Origin: Crithidia fasciculata
Taxonomy: Eukaryota; Euglenozoa; Kinetoplastea; Trypanosomatida; Trypanosomatidae
Direction of reading: 5' to 3'
Length of the DNA stretch: 64,000 bases
Assembly (NCBI GenBank): GCA_000331325.2
Contig: CM003434.1
Span: 1,579 to 65,578, forward strand
The first letter of the stretch is position 1. Each line of letters begins with the position of its first letter. Shown here piece by piece: positions 52,093 through 61,189 of this stretch. The position numbers and the translations under genes are program-made. The notes under the pieces were generated by a model. That model made no database searches. It saw only the letters and a program-made list of their open reading frames with translations, and was not told the DNA's origin.

Positions 52093-54462
52093 CTAGTACA
52101 GATACTGCGGCTCAGGATCTGGCACCTCGTGGCGCTTGTGAACGAGCATAAGGGCCGCCGACACCGCCAGAAAAGGCAGCACAAGGGTGTACTTGATGGC
52201 GTCCATAAAGTGCATGTTGAAGCTCAGTGAGATGGAGTCGGTAAAGACCTGACCATTCGGCAGTGTCATGATGACATTAAGGGAGGAGTACATACGCTCC
52301 AGCGGGGCACGGACCTTCAGCGTGTAGGTGCCGGGCTCGGTGAAGACTTGATGGTGCACGCGGATGCGCGGACCGACTGTGATGTCGACCACGTAGCGCC
52401 GCTTCGCCACCTTGGTGCGGGAGTCGGAGATGGTGATCTGCAGCGGCATCGTGTCGCCCTGCACATCGCGAAGGCGGCGGAATTCGGTCTCAATGAAGAC
52501 GCCGACGTAGTTGCCGCTCGCACTGCAGCCGTTGATGCCCTTTGTCTTGCTCGGCCACGCGTTCATCGGCGTGTACGGCGTGGCCGTCTCAAAGACGTAG
52601 ACGCCGCCGTTGATGGTCGTCACGAGGAGGTCCATCTGCCCGTTGCCGGTGATGTCGTCCGCCAGCACCATCGACGACGACTTCTCGTCCAGATCGATCG
52701 TCTCCACGCAACCGGTTGTCTCCCGCACGAGGTAGACGCGGCCGTCGTGCGAGGGCACCACAATGTCGACGCCTTTGCCAAACATCATGCCGTCCAGGTT
52801 CAGCAGCAGGGCGGGAGCCACGATGGCGCCGCCCGTGACGATCGGGAAGGAGGGCAGCACCGTCCCGTTGTCGCCGCGCAGGGCGTAGAGGAGGCCGGAG
52901 GTGGTGCCGAAGACGACGTCAACCACGCCATCCCCGTCCACGTCGCCGAAGCTAAGGCGGTCCGCAATGCCACCGATGACGTCCGCTTCCCACGCAACGG
53001 CACCAGAGGCGTTGTAGCACCGCACCTTCCCCTCTGTGTCACCGAGGCAGATGTCCAGGCGGCCGTCTCCGGTCACGTCCTCTGCGGCCGGGCTGGCCGA
53101 CAAGGGACCGAGCTGCACTGGCCACCCATCCAGAGCGCTCCCGTTGCCGCCAAAGCCGAAGACAAAGCCGAGTGTCGTGCTGACGAAGACCTCCATCTGC
53201 CGGTCCTCGTCGGCGTTGATGACGAGGGGGGTGCTCAGCCCGTAGGCTACGTTGGGGCTGGCCTTCGTCGAGGCGTGCAGCAGGCGGGCCCAGCGCGTCT
53301 CGCCGGTGATGAGGTTCATGCACACCACCGCCGTCGCCACGTAGTTGTCGAGGCTCACCGCATCGGGGAACTCCGCCGCGTGGCGCCTGATCGCCTCCTC
53401 GCTGAAGAAGTAGCTGACATGCAGAATGACGTCGAGGTCGCCGTTGTTGTCCACGTCGGCGACCACCGGCGTGGAGAGCAGGTGCGCATCCACCTCGATC
53501 TCATCGGCGCCGACAGTGAGATTCGCTACCGGACGGAGGTTGCGGCCGCCAAACTCGCGTGTGTCGCCTTCCAGCTCCGCGGCGCGGTAGAGCTCCGGAT
53601 GGAAGAGGAGGGAGAGCGACGCCTTCGCCTCCGGGCTCAGGTGGCCGGAGGGCCCGATCTCGCCGTTGTTGTCGTTCCATCTCACCTCCGCTGTGTCCTC
53701 ATCGAGCAGGCCCAGGTCAAACTCCTCGTCCACGTCCACCACCTCCACTCCCTCCTCTGTTGGGGCAGCAGTAGTCCGTGCCTCTTTCGCTTCTTCCTGT
53801 TCAGCCACCTCGGCGTCCGTCGGCTTCTGCTGAAACGCATTATTGCGGCGTGCCTGCAACCGTGCCCGCTGCTGCCGCTGCAACTCTTCCACATCGACGA
53901 AAAGATCATCGAGGTGGCGCGCCTTGGCGATGCTCTCGAGCACGGCGGCGTTGCGCAGAGGCGTGCCGGGGCGAACCGTGGCGGCCTCCCGCGCCGGCAG
54001 GTGGTCCCGCACCCAGTTGCGCTTCATCGTGAGCGGCGGCACCCGCAGGTAGCCCTGCACCTTGCCGTCGCCGCCAAAAATGACAAGCTCGCCGGTGTAG
54101 AGAGCGACAAGCCAATCCACCTGGCCATCGCCGTTGAGGTCGACCGGCAGGGGACTCGCGTACGTCTTCATGCGGGGATGCATGAAGGGAAAGCCAGGGA
54201 CGTCCTCGCCAGTGGGGCCGTCCAGCGCCTCGAGGAACTGCGAGAAGGTGGGGATGAGAATCTCTTTGTGGCCGTCGTTGGCGAGGTCCACGATGCGGGG
54301 GGTCGCGTAGACGCTGCTGCCCACCCGCGCCGACCACTCCAGGTTGAGCCCGGCGAAGCACTTGGACGTGGCGTTGGGCTTCAGCTGCTCCTGCGCGTGC
54401 ACTGCCACTGCGACTGCACACAGCACAGCGCAGAGCAGCAGGTGCAGCAGGTGCATCGCCAT
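52093..54462 (-). CDS. FG-GAP/VCBS-repeat membrane protein (DEX1-like), 789 aa
   Basis: A type I membrane protein with an integrin-alpha-like beta-propeller. The ATG at 54,462 starts a signal peptide (MAMHLLHLLLCAVLCAVAVA); the upstream frame is a non-ATG extension through the polypyrimidine tract. FG-GAP-type Asp-rich loops recur: DLANDGHKEIL, DLNGDGQVDWL, DVDNNGDLDVI, DVTGDGRLDICLG, DVDGDGVVDVVFG and DITGNGQMDLLV. These fit a calcium-binding propeller interrupted by an acidic, Gln-rich insertion (about 195-290). A beta-sandwich-like region, one C-terminal span (YTLVLPFLAVSAALMLV) and a short cytosolic tail (EPQYLY) follow. The order resembles plant DEX1. An adhesion or secretory-pathway role is inferred. 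Confidence 0.85.
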   Translation of the reverse strand: MAMHLLHLLLCAVLCAVAVAVHAQEQLKPNATSKCFAGLNLEWSARVGSSVYATPRIVDLANDGHKEILIPTFSQFLEALDGPTGEDVPGFPFMHPRMKTYASPLPVDLNGDGQVDWLVALYTGELVIFGGDGKVQGYLRVPPLTMKRNWVRDHLPAREAATVRPGTPLRNAAVLESIAKARHLDDLFVDVEELQRQQRARLQARRNNAFQQKPTDAEVAEQEEAKEARTTAAPTEEGVEVVDVDEEFDLGLLDEDTAEVRWNDNNGEIGPSGHLSPEAKASLSLLFHPELYRAAELEGDTREFGGRNLRPVANLTVGADEIEVDAHLLSTPVVADVDNNGDLDVILHVSYFFSEEAIRRHAAEFPDAVSLDNYVATAVVCMNLITGETRWARLLHASTKASPNVAYGLSTPLVINADEDRQMEVFVSTTLGFVFGFGGNGSALDGWPVQLGPLSASPAAEDVTGDGRLDICLGDTEGKVRCYNASGAVAWEADVIGGIADRLSFGDVDGDGVVDVVFGTTSGLLYALRGDNGTVLPSFPIVTGGAIVAPALLLNLDGMMFGKGVDIVVPSHDGRVYLVRETTGCVETIDLDEKSSSMVLADDITGNGQMDLLVTTINGGVYVFETATPYTPMNAWPSKTKGINGCSASGNYVGVFIETEFRRLRDVQGDTMPLQITISDSRTKVAKRRYVVDITVGPRIRVHHQVFTEPGTYTLKVRAPLERMYSSLNVIMTLPNGQVFTDSISLSFNMHFMDAIKYTLVLPFLAVSAALMLVHKRHEVPDPEPQYLY

Positions 54463-54547
54463 AGCTTGCGGACCTGGGGAAAGCAATGAGTAAAAGAGAC
54501 ACGCAACGGCAGCGAGGCGTGGGCCAGCAAAAAACAGAGCTGATCGG

Positions 54548-54579
54548 CTGTAGGAGAGACAGAGAGAGAGAGAAAGAGG
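54548..54579 (-). promoter_or_regulatory. Probable trans-splicing signal of the FG-GAP gene
   Basis: A plus-strand purine run at about 54,553-54,579 is the polypyrimidine tract. The AG at 54,549-54,548 (CCTACAG) follows at once, and the chosen ATG is about 85 bases downstream. This excludes the longer upstream reading frame. Confidence 0.6.
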
Positions 54580-55022
54580 ACGGAGCCCGATGAAAAAACA
54601 AATGCACGTTGTGTTGTGCTGTGAGGGAGAAAGGTATGTGACCATCGAGGTGTGCGAGTATATGGAAAAAAAGGGGATGAAAACAGAGGGATAGGAGAGG
54701 GAAAGGCAAATGCATTATTGGAATTTATTTAAAGACTGTGGCAACAAAGAAGAGGCGCAGTGGGTTTTCTCTTCGCACTCGATCGCTCTTTTTTCCCGCG
54801 CCAGACGTCACGCACGACCTTGTGTGTATTCGCTAGTTATTTGCCATTGTCAATGGATATCATCCCTTGTACGCTACAGCACACAGACGCACTCTGTGAA
54901 AACCCGACATAAAACTGTCCAGCACCATCATTGCCCTCCGAGTCTCCAGCAGTCAGCCTTCCGAAGCTTCTCAGCATTTAAAAAGGAAGGCCTGCGAGGG
55001 CCACTGCCAGCCACTCCAGCGC
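54580..55022. other. Intergenic, no gene seen
   Basis: Mostly the presumed 3' UTR of the 125-aa gene. No gene seen. Confidence 0.5.
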
Positions 55023-55400
55023 TCAACGTTCCTGGAGATGCGCAAAGTTCGGCGTCGGCGTCGCCCTCTCCCGCACCTCGGCGGGCAGCTGCTTCCCCTC
55101 CCCGATGGAGGGGAGTTGGCCAGCCCGCATACCCTTGATGTAGGGCACGGCGTAGGTCCCCAGCCACGACCACAACACCATAAACACGAGAAACACCTTC
55201 CACGGGTAGACGCGGAGCTGGTCGAGCCGCTCCCGCCACGGCAGTGTGCGATTGCGCTCGATCCGCTGGCGATCCTTTTGAAGGGCGGCGAAGAGGTCAA
55301 AGCGGTCTTTGCCGCCCTTCCCGCTGCTCATCGCGTGCACTGTCGCTCGCCGCGGCGCAGACTTGGGCTTCGCCATCAACACAGCGCCACACCGCAGCAT
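55023..55400 (-). CDS. Small one-span protein, 125 aa
   Basis: The ATG at 55,400 gives MLRCGAVLMAKPKSAPRRAT; alternatives are the ATGs at 55,376 and 55,331. The N-terminus is basic. A charged helix follows (FAALQKDRQRIERNRTLPWR), then one Trp-rich span (YPWKVFLVFMVLWSWLGTYA) and a hydrophilic C-terminus. The plan is similar to the 133-aa protein at 41,239: a charged, Trp-containing helix just before a single membrane span. A mitochondrial inner-membrane location is plausible but unproven. I do not recognise the family. Confidence 0.65.
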   Translation of the reverse strand: MLRCGAVLMAKPKSAPRRATVHAMSSGKGGKDRFDLFAALQKDRQRIERNRTLPWRERLDQLRVYPWKVFLVFMVLWSWLGTYAVPYIKGMRAGQLPSIGEGKQLPAEVRERATPTPNFAHLQER

Positions 55401-56003
55401 GACGAGAGGTAAGGCGGTAAGATGATAACTAGAGTGAGAGAAAGAGAAAGCAGGGGATAGTTTTTCTCCAGCGGCAAAGCTCCGCGACTTACGCTGGATT
55501 AATAAACAGAGCCTCTGACTGTGTTCAGCCACGAAAGCAGCAAAGAAGAACGGATGGAAAGGAAGAAAAAGAAAAGAGAAAAGTAGCAACTGGAAAACAG
55601 AACTCGGGCGTGTCTGGCCATAGTACACTCGTTGTCCTTTTCGGTGCGACAGCAGTCCTTCTTCAATCTAACGCACGACGCTGCGACTACAAAAGAAAGA
55701 AACTCTGGCATTCCCCATCGCTGCTTGGCATCAGCACAACACCGCATTAGCTTCTCTTTCAGTAGGTCAACTCGCCGTTCACACCGAGTAGGATTAGCAC
55801 ACACCCGTAACTTTATTTTTGTTGGCTAAAGAAAAAAATACACGAATACAGGTACAGAGAGAGAAAGAGACAGGTCAGAAACAGCTCCACCAAAAACAAA
55901 AAAATACAAGTTGCGCATAATGAGGTCGCCATCGTCGCTCCAGAGGTACAGACAAACGCACACACAAGAAAAAAGCACCACAACACAGAAACTCGCCACG
56001 CTA
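55401..56003. other. Intergenic, no gene seen
   Basis: Purine-rich plus-strand stretches near 55,550-55,585 fit the acceptor region of the 125-aa gene. No gene seen. Confidence 0.5.
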
Positions 56004-58493
56004 CTATCCGCCACCAGGCACACGGCGGCTCTGCGGCGAGGGTGAGCGGACATGCGAGGTGACGTACTGCCGCATCTCGTGCTTCCACTTGAGCAGCTCC
56101 TCCGCAATTCGCCCATTCTCCTCAATGAGGGTGTCCCGCTCCTCTGCGAGGCGGGTGCACTCGTTGGTGAGGCGATCATTCTCATCGGACAGCTGCTGCA
56201 GGTCGCCCACCATCCCGTCCGCGTCCACCGACCGCCCCACAGCACCGACGCCGCCCCACTGCGCGGCGGACAGCGCCTCCTGCAGCTGCTCAATCTGCCG
56301 CGCGTGCGTCTCCTCCTGCGCCATCATGTCCTCCAGCGTGTGGGAGAGGGAGACGCACTGCCGCTCCGCCTTCTCGCGCAGCTGCTCCGACTGCCCGAAG
56401 TTGGCCGACAGCCGCTGACTCTCCTGCTGGTAGTAGTCCGAGGCGTCACGCAGCTCCTCCACCTCTGCTGCCAGCCGCGCCGCCTCCCGCTCCGCATTTT
56501 CGCGTGCCGCCCGCTCCGCCTGCAGCTCTTCGCGGTACTTCCGCACGCGGCCCTCCGACTCGGCGCCGACAGAGGCGGCGTAGCGCGACTGGTTCGCCCG
56601 CGCCTCCTCCTCGACCCGCCGCAGCCGCTCCTCGACGTCGGCCCGCCGCGCTCGCTCCTGCTGCAGGGCCCGCTTGTGGTCCTCTTTTGTGGCCTCTGCG
56701 CTGCGCCTGCTGCGCTCCGCCTCCCGCTGGTTCTCCTCTGCTGCCTCCTTCAGCCGCTCCTGCATCACCGCCTGGGCCTGCTGCGCCTCTCGCTGCTGGA
56801 GCGCCTGCACCCGCTCCTTCTCTCCGAGTGCTTTGCGCAGCTGCACAATGTCCTCGTTCAGCACCGCCATGCGCTGCTCCGCCTCCGCACGGTCGCGGCG
56901 GGCGGCGTCGTTGGCTGCGGCTGCCTGCTCCACCGCCTGCCGCCGGCCCTCCACCGCTGCGGTGACTTCGCTGCGGAGCTGCTCGTTGAGGAACTGAAGG
57001 TGGTCGCGCTGGCCCTTGATGTCGTCCACCAGCGCCGTCGTCCGCTCCGTCCGCTCCCGCTCACCGCTGAGCTTCTCGTTGTACTCCGCCTCGACCTCGC
57101 GGTGGCGCTGCTCCATCGTGTTGACGTCGTAGAGGAGGGCCTGCAGCTGCGTCTTCACCTTTTCCAGCTCCCGCTGCTTGTCGCTGTAGAGCTGCTTGTA
57201 CTGGTCCGCAGAGGACTGGTAGCTCTCGTACTGCTCCGCCGCCTCCCCGGCCTGGCGCACCGCCTCCTTCTTGCCGGCGTAGGCGTCGTCGAGGGCACGC
57301 TGGAAGGCCACCTGCTTCGTCTCCAGCTCCTTGCGCAGCATGTCCACCGTGAGCTGCAGCCGCACCGCCTCGGAGGCGTCCGCGCTGCCCTGCACCTGCC
57401 GGAGCTTCTGCGTTTCGCGACCGAGAAAGGCGACCTCGTCCTGCAGGCGGGCGTTCTCCTGCTGCAGCCGCCGCACCCGCGGGTCGGTGGAGGTGAGGGG
57501 GGACATCGGTCCGGCACCACCGCCAAGAGAGGCGCGGGGGAGGCTGTCGCGGTAGGGCGTTGGCGCTGCGGTCTGCTGAGGGGGAGCACCGTTCCGCCAC
57601 GGGCTCTGCTGACGGCTGCCACCGCGAGGGGCCGACCCGCCCAGCCGGCGCCGCTCCTCCAGCCGCAGCTGTGCACGGATCAGCAACTCGTCCGCTGCCG
57701 TCTCCGCCGGTGCCGTCCGCATTCGCGACGAGTCTACCAAGTCGGAGCCCGCGCTAGCCCACAGCTGAGAGGCGCCTGCGGCAGTGGTAGTGGGAGGTGG
57801 TGGGGGTCGCTGCTGCTGCTGCTGCTGGGTAGTGCGGAAGGCGACGGGCAGCACCTGCTGCACAAAGTCGTCGCTTTCGTGGCCCGAGTCCTCTGGATCT
57901 TCGTGGGGCTGCTGATGGGCACGATGGCGGTGGTGGGAGTTCTGCTGCGTGTGAGGGGCGTATGCAGCCACGTGTGGAGCTGTCGCCTCGCTGCGCGGGG
58001 CAGCCGGCTGAGGAGGAGGAGGAGGAGCGGAACGCACCGCAGCAGCAGCGGCGTTGGCGGCCGCAAAGGTCGGTGCGACGAGGACCTCCTGCGGAGAGGC
58101 GGGCGGCACCGGGGCTGCCTCCATCTTCCGCTTCGCCGGCATCGACGGCGCCGCTGCGGCCTGCCCGGCGATGGTGGGCGGCGACGGTGCCGACTTCACC
58201 GGCGCGCTGATGGGCGGCGGTGACGGCTGCTGCCGCTGCGCGGGTGGTGCTGCCTTTACCTTGACGAGGGTGGAAGGCGGCGGCAGAGGTGCCTTTTGCG
58301 CTGGCGGTGCCTGAGGGTGACCGTGCTCCGAGTGCTGCGACTTCTCCCTGTCCGACTCGAAGGCGATGCTGTCCGTCTCCTCCGTTGTTGTCTTGAAGCT
58401 CAGCGTCGGCATTGACTTCTTCACCGGTGCCTCCTCCTCGAAGTCGAACTCGCTGTCGCTGTCGACCTCATCGAAGCGCTTAATACGTTGCAT
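56004..58493 (-). CDS. Long coiled-coil protein with Pro-rich N-terminus, 829 aa
   Basis: ATG at 58,493. Residues 9-21 are acidic (EVDSDSEFDFEEE). Residues 55-330 are Pro/Ala/Gln-rich and disordered. From about residue 335 to 800 the sequence is an almost unbroken coiled coil rich in Arg, Glu, Gln and Ala (RRLQQENARLQDEVAFLGRE, EREAARLAAEVEELRDAS). A short Ser/Arg/Pro tail ends it. Such proteins in trypanosomatids are often cytoskeletal: basal body, flagellum attachment zone or Golgi-tether components. The sequence itself does not say which. Its length and clean frame support a real gene. Confidence 0.8.
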   Translation of the reverse strand: MQRIKRFDEVDSDSEFDFEEEAPVKKSMPTLSFKTTTEETDSIAFESDREKSQHSEHGHPQAPPAQKAPLPPPSTLVKVKAAPPAQRQQPSPPPISAPVKSAPSPPTIAGQAAAAPSMPAKRKMEAAPVPPASPQEVLVAPTFAAANAAAAAVRSAPPPPPQPAAPRSEATAPHVAAYAPHTQQNSHHRHRAHQQPHEDPEDSGHESDDFVQQVLPVAFRTTQQQQQQRPPPPPTTTAAGASQLWASAGSDLVDSSRMRTAPAETAADELLIRAQLRLEERRRLGGSAPRGGSRQQSPWRNGAPPQQTAAPTPYRDSLPRASLGGGAGPMSPLTSTDPRVRRLQQENARLQDEVAFLGRETQKLRQVQGSADASEAVRLQLTVDMLRKELETKQVAFQRALDDAYAGKKEAVRQAGEAAEQYESYQSSADQYKQLYSDKQRELEKVKTQLQALLYDVNTMEQRHREVEAEYNEKLSGERERTERTTALVDDIKGQRDHLQFLNEQLRSEVTAAVEGRRQAVEQAAAANDAARRDRAEAEQRMAVLNEDIVQLRKALGEKERVQALQQREAQQAQAVMQERLKEAAEENQREAERSRRSAEATKEDHKRALQQERARRADVEERLRRVEEEARANQSRYAASVGAESEGRVRKYREELQAERAARENAEREAARLAAEVEELRDASDYYQQESQRLSANFGQSEQLREKAERQCVSLSHTLEDMMAQEETHARQIEQLQEALSAAQWGGVGAVGRSVDADGMVGDLQQLSDENDRLTNECTRLAEERDTLIEENGRIAEELLKWKHEMRQYVTSHVRSPSPQSRRVPGGG

Positions 58494-59235
58494 CGCGATG
58501 GCGCCTAGAGTTTGCCAGTGTGAAGAGGGAATTCAGCGAGTGGTAACCACCGAGTTGTTGGCGAGGTGCGCGAGGTGGAGGGTTGAGGCGATAAGGGAAA
58601 TATCTCACGTTGCCGCTGTTGATGGGTGTAAGAGGTAAACTACTCGGATTGCGATGCAGTGGGGCAATACATAAAGCAGTGAAGCGACGATCAAGCGCAT
58701 CTGCCGAGAAACGAGACAAAAATGATGTGCGGAAAAGGTAAAGGCATTCATTTCCAAGAAAGGCCACAGTGGGGCACATCGCCATGCTCCAGCTGCACAT
58801 ACCACTCGCCACAAGAGCATTAGAGTCTCATCATGCGGTGTGCCTTAAAGTGCTGATCGCTACGTGCATAGGTCAGATCCTGAAGCTGCGGACTAAATCC
58901 TTCTTGACAGCTCAGGATAGCATGCTCAGACGGTAAGCGATCGCAATAAATCTGCAGTCAACACTCCTGTCTCTCTCTCTCTCTCTTTCTCACAGACCTC
59001 TGCCATACACAATTAATAAATCATTTGCCTCTGCACCGCTGGAGCAAGACACAAAGACTAAGAATACAAATAGGTGAAAGGAAGCGCAAGAAGCGGCAGC
59101 ACCGCTCCAAGAGAAGTTATTTTGCCCACTCGAATCGAGTGTCCGCACACATATGTACACATCAGCACACCACAAACAAAGATAATCACAGGCACTCCAA
59201 CCACAAACGCAAGCAAACGACGTCCTATACAAGCT
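58494..59235. other. Intergenic with TC repeat
   Basis: A TC dinucleotide run on the plus strand at about 58,971-58,992 (GA on the coding strand, so not a splice-type tract), probably in the 3' UTR of the coiled-coil gene. No gene is seen. Confidence 0.5.
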
Positions 59236-60615
59236 TTAAATGGGAATGACCGGCGTGCGGGTGACGGGGTCGCGGCTGCGGTAGAGCAGGACGTAGGCGA
59301 TGTGCGCCTCGCCGACGCCGCGCAGCCGCTTCACATCCTCCTCCGACACGGCGGCGACGTGCTCGTCGTCGTAGATGAGCCACGTGTTCGCCTTCTTGCC
59401 CCAGTAGACGTAGTGGCCGCCATCCGCGCTGCGCCCCTTGTGCGAGATGACGCCACACAGCTCGTAGTAGCCGCTCTCGTTCTCCAGCGTCAGCGGCACC
59501 TTCTCCGGCTCCGCGGCGGGCTCCTCGGCGGGGGCGGCGCCTCGCTCCGTGCGGGGGCGGCGGCGGCGCTCCATCTCGCGGTCGCGGCGCTCGCGGATGA
59601 CCTCCCGCTGCGCCTTCTGCCCCGTCTTGAGCGCCTCCGTCTCGACGAGCGACGCGTCGAGGTGGATGGGGAAGCTGATGGGCTTGAGGATCTTGGCCTT
59701 CTTCTGGATGTCGTTGCGCCACGAGAAGCGCACCATGTGGACGAAGAGGTACTCGGGCAGCTGCGCCAGCTGACTCACCCGCGTGAACTTCGCCTCGTCC
59801 TTCTCGATGGCGGCGTTGGGGGCGGTGAAGTGCTCGTCGAAGGCGCGCTCCAGCCCGGCCTCGAGCGTCTGCACCTCGCCGGTGATGTTGCACGACAGCA
59901 TCGTGAAGGCGACGTCCGACTCTTTGCCCTGGTCGGCCGGGTCGTCGGTGCAGGTGAGCGTCTGGTGCAGCTGGCCGGAGAAGAGGTGGGCGTAGGTGGG
60001 CGGCAGCACCGCCTGCACCGCCTGCAACAGCATGTTCAGCACCTCCTGCGCGTCCTGCTGCATGAAGCCGCCGTGCTCGTCGCGCTCGCCAAAGGTTGGG
60101 TTCGCCTGGATGAGCGTCGTCCAGAAGGGCAGCGGCATCACCGTATCCTTGGTGGCATCGAGGGAGCTGAGCAGCGTGCCGAGCTGGCGGAGGAGCGCGT
60201 TGTCGCCGCGGTAGTCGCGCAGCGTCTCGTTGATCTCCGGGATGCTGCGGAGCATCTGCAGGGCGGAGTTCATGTAGCACGTGTTGGCGATGTTCTTCAG
60301 CCCGTTCGACGTCGCAGTGGTCGCGGTGAAGCCGCCGGTCTCGTCTGCCTCGACGGCTGCCGCCTGCACCGTTGGCACAGCCGCGGCGCTCTCGGTGGAG
60401 CCGATCAGCATAATCGTCTTGCCGGCAGCGAGGCCTGCCTCACGCAGGGTGGCGTCGTCCTTGTTCGCGGCCGGCTTCAGCCCCATCAGCTTCTGCTTCT
60501 CGGCCGGCACGCCTGTCTTGGCCTGCAGTGCCTCCTTGAGGGCGGCGACGGTGCTACCGAGGTCGACCTCCACGACAAGGTTCTCCTTGCCCCACTTCAC
60601 CTTGAGTTCAGACAT
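59236..60615 (-). CDS. Proteasome-associated deubiquitinase USP14/Ubp6, 459 aa
   Basis: Removes ubiquitin chains from proteasome substrates. The ATG at 60,615 starts an N-terminal ubiquitin-like domain (1-75, KVKWGKENLVVEVD; ending KTIMLIGS), which docks to the 19S base. The USP catalytic domain follows. Its Cys box is GLKNIANTCYMNSALQML with Cys113. Its His box is SADGGHYVYW with His401, and the acidic partner lies in WLIYDDEHV. DEHGGFMQQDAQEVLNMLLQ is the QQDA motif of the USP fold. An Arg/Glu-rich insertion (RERRDREMERRRRPRTERG) interrupts the late domain. The length is close to yeast Ubp6 and human USP14. Confidence 0.93.
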   Translation of the reverse strand: MSELKVKWGKENLVVEVDLGSTVAALKEALQAKTGVPAEKQKLMGLKPAANKDDATLREAGLAAGKTIMLIGSTESAAAVPTVQAAAVEADETGGFTATTATSNGLKNIANTCYMNSALQMLRSIPEINETLRDYRGDNALLRQLGTLLSSLDATKDTVMPLPFWTTLIQANPTFGERDEHGGFMQQDAQEVLNMLLQAVQAVLPPTYAHLFSGQLHQTLTCTDDPADQGKESDVAFTMLSCNITGEVQTLEAGLERAFDEHFTAPNAAIEKDEAKFTRVSQLAQLPEYLFVHMVRFSWRNDIQKKAKILKPISFPIHLDASLVETEALKTGQKAQREVIRERRDREMERRRRPRTERGAAPAEEPAAEPEKVPLTLENESGYYELCGVISHKGRSADGGHYVYWGKKANTWLIYDDEHVAAVSEEDVKRLRGVGEAHIAYVLLYRSRDPVTRTPVIPI

Positions 60616-60629
60616 CGCGTCGGGGATTG

Positions 60630-60661
60630 CTGCAGAAAGTAGTAGAATGGAATAGAGAGTG
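60630..60661 (-). promoter_or_regulatory. Probable trans-splicing signal of the USP14 gene
   Basis: The coding strand reads a pyrimidine-rich stretch ending CTACTTTCTGCAG, with the AG at 60,631-60,630, only about 15 bases before the ATG. The short leader supports the chosen start. Confidence 0.5.
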
Positions 60662-61189
60662 CGAGAGTGCCAGAAAGATGAGCGAATGATTCAGTTTCAG
60701 CTGCAGTGTATTTAGAAAGTCTCGTTCTGTATAGAGGGGGACGAGAGCGGGCAGCAGTTAAAGGCAGAAAATAGATACAGTGTAGTGGTGGCTGCAAGCT
60801 TAGATGCCAAAGTGCTGCTGATGGGGGCTATGATAACTACAGAGAGAGAGAAAAAGCACCTGTGGGTTCTTCTTTAATGGACAGAAGAGGAGGAGGAGAA
60901 GTAGGAAAAGAATGAGGGGCATTATATTGAAGTTGTCATGAAAAAAAATGTTTTACAACTGTACACATCCGTATAGAGGCAACTACGTCAATGATCAGTG
61001 AAGAGCCTCAGCAGCTTAAGATACACATGATGCTCTCTGCTGGTGTCGTTCGGACGGCCTTCAAAGCGTTTTGCAAGTCCATTTTGGCAATTCGTATGTG
61101 TGAAAACAGAAAGATATGTTTCGTGCAACTCTCCCTCTCTCTGACCGTCAGCAACAACGCAAAGCTCAACCACAACAAACTCCGCAAAG
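60662..61189. other. Intergenic, no gene seen
   Basis: Short GA-rich stretches near 60,841-60,850 and 60,885-60,905. No gene seen. Confidence 0.5.

Noticed and set aside
52348-54489. A 713-codon plus-strand open frame
   Set aside because: Exact antisense shadow of the FG-GAP gene; its composition (His/Val/Arg-rich) is typical of the reverse strand of GC-rich coding DNA.
54463-54645. Longer N-terminus for the FG-GAP protein
   Set aside because: Lies upstream of a good splice acceptor and reads through the pyrimidine tract; the proper signal peptide starts at 54,462.
56052-58223. A 723-codon plus-strand open frame
   Set aside because: Antisense shadow of the coiled-coil gene, Leu/Arg-rich without any domain.
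59074-60642. A 522-codon plus-strand open frame
   Set aside because: Antisense shadow of the USP14 gene.
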